From contig CAYRKH010000035.1 in the NCBI GenBank assembly GCA_964424805.1, positions 1-34,404 of the forward strand: DNA of 34,404 nucleotides. Direction: 5' to 3'. Within the stretch, counting starts at the first letter, position 1. The number at the start of each line of letters is the position of its first letter. This DNA is from IDS-8 sp964424805. Lineage in GTDB: Bacteria; Pseudomonadota; Gammaproteobacteria; Steroidobacterales; Woeseiaceae. The notes beneath the pieces are model-generated. The model saw only the letters and a list, made by a program, of their open reading frames with translations, was not told the DNA's origin and searched no databases. Shown here one piece after another: positions 29,969-34,404 of this stretch. The position numbers and the translations under genes are program-made.

Positions 29969-31210
29969 TCAACAGGCCTGCGGGATGGCAGCGAGGTGGC
30001 GGTAGCTGTCGTCCAGCGCCTGCTGCCAGGAGGCGACGTGGTGGTAGAGCTCGACCGAGCCGTAGCCCTGGAACCCGTGGTCGTTCAGCGCCTCGAAGCT
30101 GGCATGCAGGTCCAGTGTGCCCGCGCCGGGGATCTCGTGAAAATGCACGATGCCGGTCAGCGTATTGGCGACCATCTTGTCGACCAGCACCGGGCTGCGC
30201 GCGCCGCGCAGGAAAGCAATGATCGGCCGTGCGCGCTCCAGCACGTCGAAAGAAAGCTCGGGTACCGAGATCAGGTAGGTAAAGATCTCGTCGTCCAGGT
30301 CTGACGTCCCGGCGTAGAGGCTGCCGTAATCGACGCTGCGGAGCGGGCGCACGACGCCGGCTGCCGCCAGCAGTTCCCCGATGCGCCGCCGGCGCGCGGG
30401 GCCCGGCTCCCGCTCACGGAAATGCAGCGGGTGATCGCGGTCGACGAGGAGGAAGTCTGCCGAATCCGGGAAATACACCAGCGTGCTGGCGAAATCGGGA
30501 TCGAAGGGAAGCGTGCCATCGTCTGCCCGGATCTTGAGGTTCCAGCCCTCGCGCGCATCGGATATGTGCAGGTAGCGCGCGTGCGGGGCCGCCCTGCCGA
30601 GCGCGCCGATGTAATCGGCGTCCGAGCAGTACGCGTGGCAGATGTCGATGTGCAGCGCGAAACGCGGATCGTCGACGACGTCGACCAATTCCAGACCCTC
30701 GTCGAGCGTCTCGACGACCATGCCGGGCTCGGGCTCGATCAGCAGCGTGATGTCGTCGCCGTCGCGGAGCTCGCGCAGGCACTCGCGGATGGAGTCGACC
30801 AGTATCGCGCGCGGGTCGAGCGACGGGTTGCGCACGTGATCGTCACGCCGAAACCCGCTGCCGAAGGTCACGAGATTCACGCCGAGATGCCGCGCCACGC
30901 GGATGCCGCGCTTGACGAGGTCGATGCGACGTTTGCGCCCGGCAACGTCCACGGTCATCAGCGACGGCTCGTGCGGGCGCTGCGGGTTGAAGAAGTGCGA
31001 CGCCGTGGCAATGCAGGCGGGTGCGATCCCGGCGGCGTCGAGCCGCCGCTTCACGGCATCCAGATCGTCGCGCGTGATATTAAACGGATTGAACTGGTCC
31101 CGGTGGAATGACAGCTCAATGCCCGCGTAGCCGGCCCGGGCGACGGCGTCGATGGCCTCCGCAAGCGGCAGGTTGGTGAGGCCGAACGTGCTGTAGCTGA
31201 TCAGGATCAA
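29969..31210 (-). CDS. Sugar phosphate isomerase/epimerase-like TIM barrel with a large insertion
   Basis: A 413-residue xylose-isomerase/AP-endonuclease-2-type TIM barrel. Strand 1 is ISYSTFGL, followed by AGYAGIELSFH. The probable metal ligands are E159 (LLIEPEP), D189 (ALHIDICHAYC, with H192), H215 (RYLHISDAREGW) and E387 (GYGSVELYHH). Between H215 and the last strand region (GIVHFHEIPGAGTLDL, from residue 353) there is an extra segment of roughly 125 residues, much longer than in ordinary family members of ~260-290 residues. The start is uncertain: TTG 31210 is directly before strand 1 without a clear Shine-Dalgarno, and ATG 31321 would add a 37-residue Arg/Pro/Gly-rich tail with no barrel features. 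It is first in the luxS-cyclase-ubiG-ubiA operon. Confidence 0.82.
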   Translation of the reverse strand: MILISYSTFGLTNLPLAEAIDAVARAGYAGIELSFHRDQFNPFNITRDDLDAVKRRLDAAGIAPACIATASHFFNPQRPHEPSLMTVDVAGRKRRIDLVKRGIRVARHLGVNLVTFGSGFRRDDHVRNPSLDPRAILVDSIRECLRELRDGDDITLLIEPEPGMVVETLDEGLELVDVVDDPRFALHIDICHAYCSDADYIGALGRAAPHARYLHISDAREGWNLKIRADDGTLPFDPDFASTLVYFPDSADFLLVDRDHPLHFREREPGPARRRRIGELLAAAGVVRPLRSVDYGSLYAGTSDLDDEIFTYLISVPELSFDVLERARPIIAFLRGARSPVLVDKMVANTLTGIVHFHEIPGAGTLDLHASFEALNDHGFQGYGSVELYHHVASWQQALDDSYRHLAAIPQAC

Positions 31211-31344
31211 ATGCCGGGTCCGGTGCTGCGCAGGTGTGGGCCAGGCCCAGCCGGCCGCGATTGGCGCATCTCGCGGCGAACCGGAACGGCCGCGCGAGGC
31301 CTGCCCACGGCCGCGAAGCATGCGGCCCGGGCGCCCTGCCCGCC

Positions 31345-31358
31345 CTGATCCAGATCAA
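31345..31358. promoter_or_regulatory. FNR/DNR-like palindrome (site 1)
   Basis: CTGATCCAGATCAA matches the FNR consensus TTGAT-N4-ATCAA at nine of ten defined positions. Read toward the - strand operon, a class II position (-41.5) would put the transcript start near 31310, and the hexamer at 31322-31317 on the - strand (CATGCT) would be a weak -10. That start lies between ATG 31321 and TTG 31210, which would favour the TTG start of the TIM-barrel gene. Regulator identity and direction are inferred. Confidence 0.5.
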
Positions 31359-31394
31359 GCGCCCCGGGATCCTCCGCGCCATTTCGAGCGCCGC

Positions 31395-31408
31395 TTGACC
31401 TGGGTCAA
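31395..31408. promoter_or_regulatory. FNR/DNR-like palindrome (site 2)
   Basis: TTGACCTGGGTCAA is a nearly perfect dyad (TTGACC-TG-GGTCAA) of the CRP/FNR-family type, with GTCAA half-sites as seen for some ANR/DNR targets. Its centre is exactly 50 bp from that of site 1. It lies between the divergent TIM-barrel operon and the cysteine-synthase-like remnant, so it could have served either direction. Confidence 0.5.
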
Positions 31409-31442
31409 TGACGTGCGCCCGGCGGCTCGCGATCATGCGGGC

Positions 31443-31905
31443 ATGCTCGACATCCCGGCAATTGGCGCCCGCGCGGACGATGCGACCCGCGACTGGGTCA
31501 ACGGTACCGTCCTGCAGCTGGAGCGGGAGGCGGCGCGCTCGGCGGATACGCACGGCCACGCGGTCGTGGACGCGTCCTCGGGCAGCACGGCCATTTGCGA
31601 AGCTTGGTTCGGGCGCCTGCCCGGCGTGCCGTTCACCGCGGTCCTGCCCGGCCGGCACCGCGCCGGGCAAGCTGCTCGGCAGGCGCTACGGCGGCTCGTC
31701 GGGAACCAACCTCGTGGCCTGCCTGCAGCCGGCCGCCGCGATGCAGCGGCGTAACGAGCGCGGCAGCATCGTCAGCCTGCTTTGCGATCTCGGTGAGCGC
31801 TATGCCGAAACGCTGTTCGACGGCGGGCGGCCCGCGGGCTGGGGGTCGAGCCGTGGCCCAGGAGGCGCGGGCTGCCAGTTCCGATCGATCCGGCGCAATG
31901 GCTGA
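31443..31905 (+). pseudogene. Decayed PLP-dependent cysteine synthase family gene
   Basis: Three pieces of one family protein are visible in order. First, ATRDWVNGTVLQLEREAARSADTH (residues 14-37 from ATG 31443) matches the N-terminal helix. Then, joined directly in the same frame, comes VVDASSGSTAICEAWFGRLP and PFTAVLP; the ~50 residues that should lie between, including the PLP-lysine loop (usually TGSLKHR), are gone. From 31666 the match resumes in another frame with KLLGRRYGGSSGTNLVACLQ, then ERGSIVSLLCDLGERYAETLF, skipping well over 100 residues. The original protein would have been about 350 residues. Two internal deletions, loss of the catalytic lysine and a frame change make a functional product very unlikely. 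The stop used is at 31903-31905. Confidence 0.75.
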
Positions 31906-32180
31906 CCGGCCGCGACGGCGGGCTATGGCTCGACCTTGATCAGGAATCTTCCCTGCCGCCCCGCGCATACCGTGGCGTTCTCCGCCGGGGAGCGCCTCGC
32001 CGGACCTCCCTTGACGGCACACTTCGCGAACGGGACCATTGCCGAAATAAAACGTCGTGGCCGCCCGGCCGCGCGATGCCCGAGTGAACACCCAGACCCG
32101 TCCCGATGCTCGTCGGCGGGCTCGCGGCAGCGTCCTGTCACGAAATCCGGCCGACGCACACAGCACATGGAGCGCTGCAC
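31906..32180 (+). promoter_or_regulatory. Leader/promoter region upstream of narG
   Basis: This 275-nt stretch should contain the nar promoter if the operon starts at narG. The only CRP/FNR-like sequence is a half-site, TTGATCAGG, at 31936-31944, without a good second arm. A TTGACG at 32011-32016 could be a -35, but no matching -10 was found at normal spacing. GGAG at 32169-32172 is the narG ribosome-binding site, 8 nt before the ATG. No hairpin or small gene was recognised. Confidence 0.4.
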
Positions 32181-34404
32181 ATGAGTTATTTCCTGGATCA
32201 GCTTGCCTTTTTTCGCCGTGAGAAGACCGAATTCTCCGGCGGGCACGGTATCACGACCAACCAGAGCCGCCGCTGGGAGGATTCCTACCGGCAACGCTGG
32301 CAGCACGACAAGATCGTGCGCTCCACGCACGGCGTGAACTGCACCGGCTCGTGCTCCTGGAAGATCTACGTCAAGAACGGCCTCGTCACCTGGGAAATCC
32401 AGCAGACGGACTACCCGCGCACGCGCCCCGACATGCCCAACCACGAGCCGCGCGGCTGCCCGCGCGGCGCCAGTTTCTCCTGGTACATCTACAGCGCCAA
32501 CCGGGTGAAGTACCCGATGATTCGCCGGCGCCTGATCGAGCTGTGGCGCGCGGCACGCGGTGAGCACGCGGACCCGGTCGAAGCCTGGCGCGCCATCCAG
32601 GAAGACCCGGAGAAGGTCAGGAGCTACCGTGAACGCCGGGGCTTGGGGGGCTTCGTGCGCGCGCGCTGGGAAGAGGTCAACGAGATCATCGCGGCGGCGA
32701 ACGTGTACACGATCGAACGCTGGGGGCCGGACCGGGTCGTCGGGTTTTCGCCCATTCCAGCCATGTCGATGGTGTCCTACGCGGCCGGCACGCGCTATTT
32801 GTCCCTGATCGGCGGCACGTCCTTAAGTTTCTACGACTGGTACTGCGACCTGCCGCCCGCCAGCCCGCAGACCTGGGGCGAACAGACCGATGTGCCGGAA
32901 TCCGCGGACTGGTTCAACTCCACGTTCCTCATGATGTGGGGCTCGAACGTGCCGCAGACCCGGACCCCCGACGCGCACTTCATGACCGAGGCGCGTTACA
33001 AGGGCACCAAGACGGTCGTCGTGTCGCCCGACTACTCCGAGGCCTCCAAGTTCGGCGACATCTGGCTCAACCCGAAGCAGGGCAGCGATTCCGCGCTGGC
33101 GATGGCCATGGGCCACGTCATCTTCAAGGAGTGGCATCTCGAAGGCAAAAGCGAGTACTTCGACGACTACGTGCGCCGCTACACGGACCTGCCGAACCTC
33201 GTCCTGCTCGAGGAGCGTCCCGGGGGGCACCGGGTCCCGGGCCGCTACCTGCGCGCGTCCGACCTCGAGGGCGACGCGGGCCAGCAAAACAGCGCCGCGT
33301 GGAAGACGCTGGCCTTCGACGAGGCGAGCGGGCAGATCGTGGTGCCGCGCGGCTCCATCGGCTTCCGCTGGGGCGAGCGCGAGAAGTGCTGGAATCTCGA
33401 GGCGCGCACGGCCGAAGGCTCCGAGACGCGGCTCGCACTGAGCCAGCTCGGCAGCGCCGACGGCACGGCGGACGTCGCCTTCCCCTATTTCGGCGGCGGC
33501 GGCAACGCCCACTGGGCACAGACGGAGCACGACCCGGTCCAGGTGCGCAAGGTGCCGGTCCGCAGGATCGTCCTGAAGAACGGCCAGGCCGCGGAGGTCG
33601 CCTCGGTCTTCGACCTGCTGGCGGCGAACTACGGCATCGACCGGGGCCTGGGCGGCGGCAACGTCGCCGCGAGCTACGACGACGACGTGCCCTACACGCC
33701 CGCCTGGCAGGAGCGCATCACCGGCGTGCCCAGGGACCGGGTCATCACGGTCGCCAGGCAGTTCGCCGGGAACGCACACAAGACCCGCGGCAAGTCCATG
33801 ATCGTGATCGGCGCCGGCATGAACCACTGGTACCACATGGACATGGGCTACCGCGGCATTATCAAAATGCTGATGATGTGCGGCTGCGTCGGCGTCTCCG
33901 GCGGCGGCTGGGCGCACTACGTGGGCCAGGAGAAGCTCCGGCCGCAGACGGGTTGGCTGCCGCTCGCGTTCGCGCTGGACTGGCATCGGCCGCCGCGGCA
34001 GATGAACGGCACGTCCTTCTTCTACAGCCATTCGGACCAGTGGCGTTACGAGAAGCTCGACGTCGCCGAGCTGCTCTCGCCGCTCGCCGATCCGGCGCGG
34101 TGGGGCGGGTCGCTGATCGACTACAACGTGCGGGCAGAGCGCATGGGATGGCTGCCGTCGGCGCCGCAGCTCAATCGAAACCCGCTCGAGGTGGCACGCG
34201 AGGCGGCGGCGGCAAACATGCCGGCGGCCGACTACGTCGTCGACCAGATAAAGAAGGGTGAGCTCAAGTTTGCCTGCGAGGATCCGGACGATCCCGCGAA
34301 CTTCCCGCGTAACCTGTTCGTCTGGCGCTCGAACCTGCTGGGCTCGTCCGGCAAGGGCCACGAGTACTTCCTGAAGCACCTGCTCGGCACCGAGAACGGC
34401 GTCC
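32181..34404 (+). CDS. narG: Respiratory nitrate reductase alpha subunit NarG (3' truncated by window edge)
   Basis: The first 741 codons of NarG, the molybdenum bis-MGD catalytic subunit of membrane-bound nitrate reductase on the cytoplasmic face. The frame is open to the window end. The N-terminus (MSYFLDQLAFFRREKTEFSG) is the usual NarG vestigial leader. The FS0 iron-sulfur ligands H50, C54, C58 and C93 lie in RSTHGVNCTGSCSWKIYVKNG and NHEPRGCPRGASFSWY, and the Mo-ligand aspartate is in LSFYDWYCDLPPASPQTWG. Further conserved stretches include MSMVSYAAGTRYLSLIGGT, GAGMNHWYHMDMGYRG, WAHYVGQEKLRPQTGW and WRSNLLGSSGKGHEY. ATG 32181 has GGAG 8 nt upstream. The remainder of NarG (a full protein is ~1240 residues) and presumably narHJI lie beyond the window. 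It shows anaerobic nitrate respiration capacity. Confidence 0.97.
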   Translation, partial: MSYFLDQLAFFRREKTEFSGGHGITTNQSRRWEDSYRQRWQHDKIVRSTHGVNCTGSCSWKIYVKNGLVTWEIQQTDYPRTRPDMPNHEPRGCPRGASFSWYIYSANRVKYPMIRRRLIELWRAARGEHADPVEAWRAIQEDPEKVRSYRERRGLGGFVRARWEEVNEIIAAANVYTIERWGPDRVVGFSPIPAMSMVSYAAGTRYLSLIGGTSLSFYDWYCDLPPASPQTWGEQTDVPESADWFNSTFLMMWGSNVPQTRTPDAHFMTEARYKGTKTVVVSPDYSEASKFGDIWLNPKQGSDSALAMAMGHVIFKEWHLEGKSEYFDDYVRRYTDLPNLVLLEERPGGHRVPGRYLRASDLEGDAGQQNSAAWKTLAFDEASGQIVVPRGSIGFRWGEREKCWNLEARTAEGSETRLALSQLGSADGTADVAFPYFGGGGNAHWAQTEHDPVQVRKVPVRRIVLKNGQAAEVASVFDLLAANYGIDRGLGGGNVAASYDDDVPYTPAWQERITGVPRDRVITVARQFAGNAHKTRGKSMIVIGAGMNHWYHMDMGYRGIIKMLMMCGCVGVSGGGWAHYVGQEKLRPQTGWLPLAFALDWHRPPRQMNGTSFFYSHSDQWRYEKLDVAELLSPLADPARWGGSLIDYNVRAERMGWLPSAPQLNRNPLEVAREAAAANMPAADYVVDQIKKGELKFACEDPDDPANFPRNLFVWRSNLLGSSGKGHEYFLKHLLGTENGV

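Noticed and set aside
31197..31210. Third FNR-like sequence CTGATCAGGATCAA at the start of the TIM-barrel gene
   Set aside because: It encodes conserved residues of barrel strand 1, so its resemblance is explained by coding; not counted as a site.
26732..31210. Calling the operon a true ebo cluster with eboC, eboD and eboE symbols
   Set aside because: Family content overlaps, but the TIM-barrel and UbiA sequences do not resemble the ebo proteins I recall, and eboA, eboB and eboF are absent.

Overview
The window is GC-rich, densely packed bacterial chromosome. The gene families (NarG, UbiG/UbiA-type enzymes, a MacAB-type exporter, a GlgB/TreS-Mak glucan operon) suggest a GC-rich Pseudomonadota, probably gamma- or betaproteobacterial. 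No rRNA, tRNA, CRISPR array, insertion sequence or phage gene was seen.

Region 1 (1-12361, + strand) is a tightly coupled alpha-glucan/trehalose operon: treS-maltokinase fusion (5' end cut off), glgB, glgX, treZ, malQ and treY. Consecutive genes overlap by 1-4 nt (ATGA or GTGA). It combines the trehalose to maltose to maltose-1-phosphate route (TreS-Mak), branching and debranching of glucan, and trehalose production from glucan (TreY-TreZ), with MalQ recycling short maltodextrins.

Region 2 (12487-21540) is mixed. It holds an MFS transporter, a sulfotransferase-like gene overlapping a class IV aminotransferase-like gene that lacks the expected catalytic lysine, a convergent secreted DUF4344 putative metallopeptidase, a half-size EamA/DMT transporter, and an acyl-CoA dehydrogenase plus APH-type kinase pair that resembles a split ACAD10/ACAD11. 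It ends with a beta-CASP metallo-beta-lactamase RNase-like protein and a universal stress protein.

Region 3 (21548-31210, - strand) has two parts. The downstream part is an ABC exporter (ATPase, FtsX-type permease, HlyD-type adaptor), preceded by an SRPBCC/AHSA1 gene. The upstream part is the most interesting locus in the window: five closely spaced or overlapping genes encoding a TIM-barrel sugar isomerase with a large insertion, a complete LuxS, a sedoheptulose-7-phosphate-cyclase/EEVS-like enzyme, a UbiG-like methyltransferase and a UbiA-family membrane prenyltransferase. In gene families it resembles part of the ebo clusters, which also carry a UbiA protein, a cyclase and a TIM barrel. 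The LuxS and UbiG members, the gene order and the protein sequences do not match what I know of ebo, so this may be an undescribed biosynthetic pathway. Two FNR/DNR-like palindromes lie just upstream.

Region 4 (31443-34404, + strand) contains a decayed cysteine-synthase-family pseudogene with two internal deletions and a frame change, followed by the start of narG (membrane nitrate reductase alpha subunit), which runs off the window.
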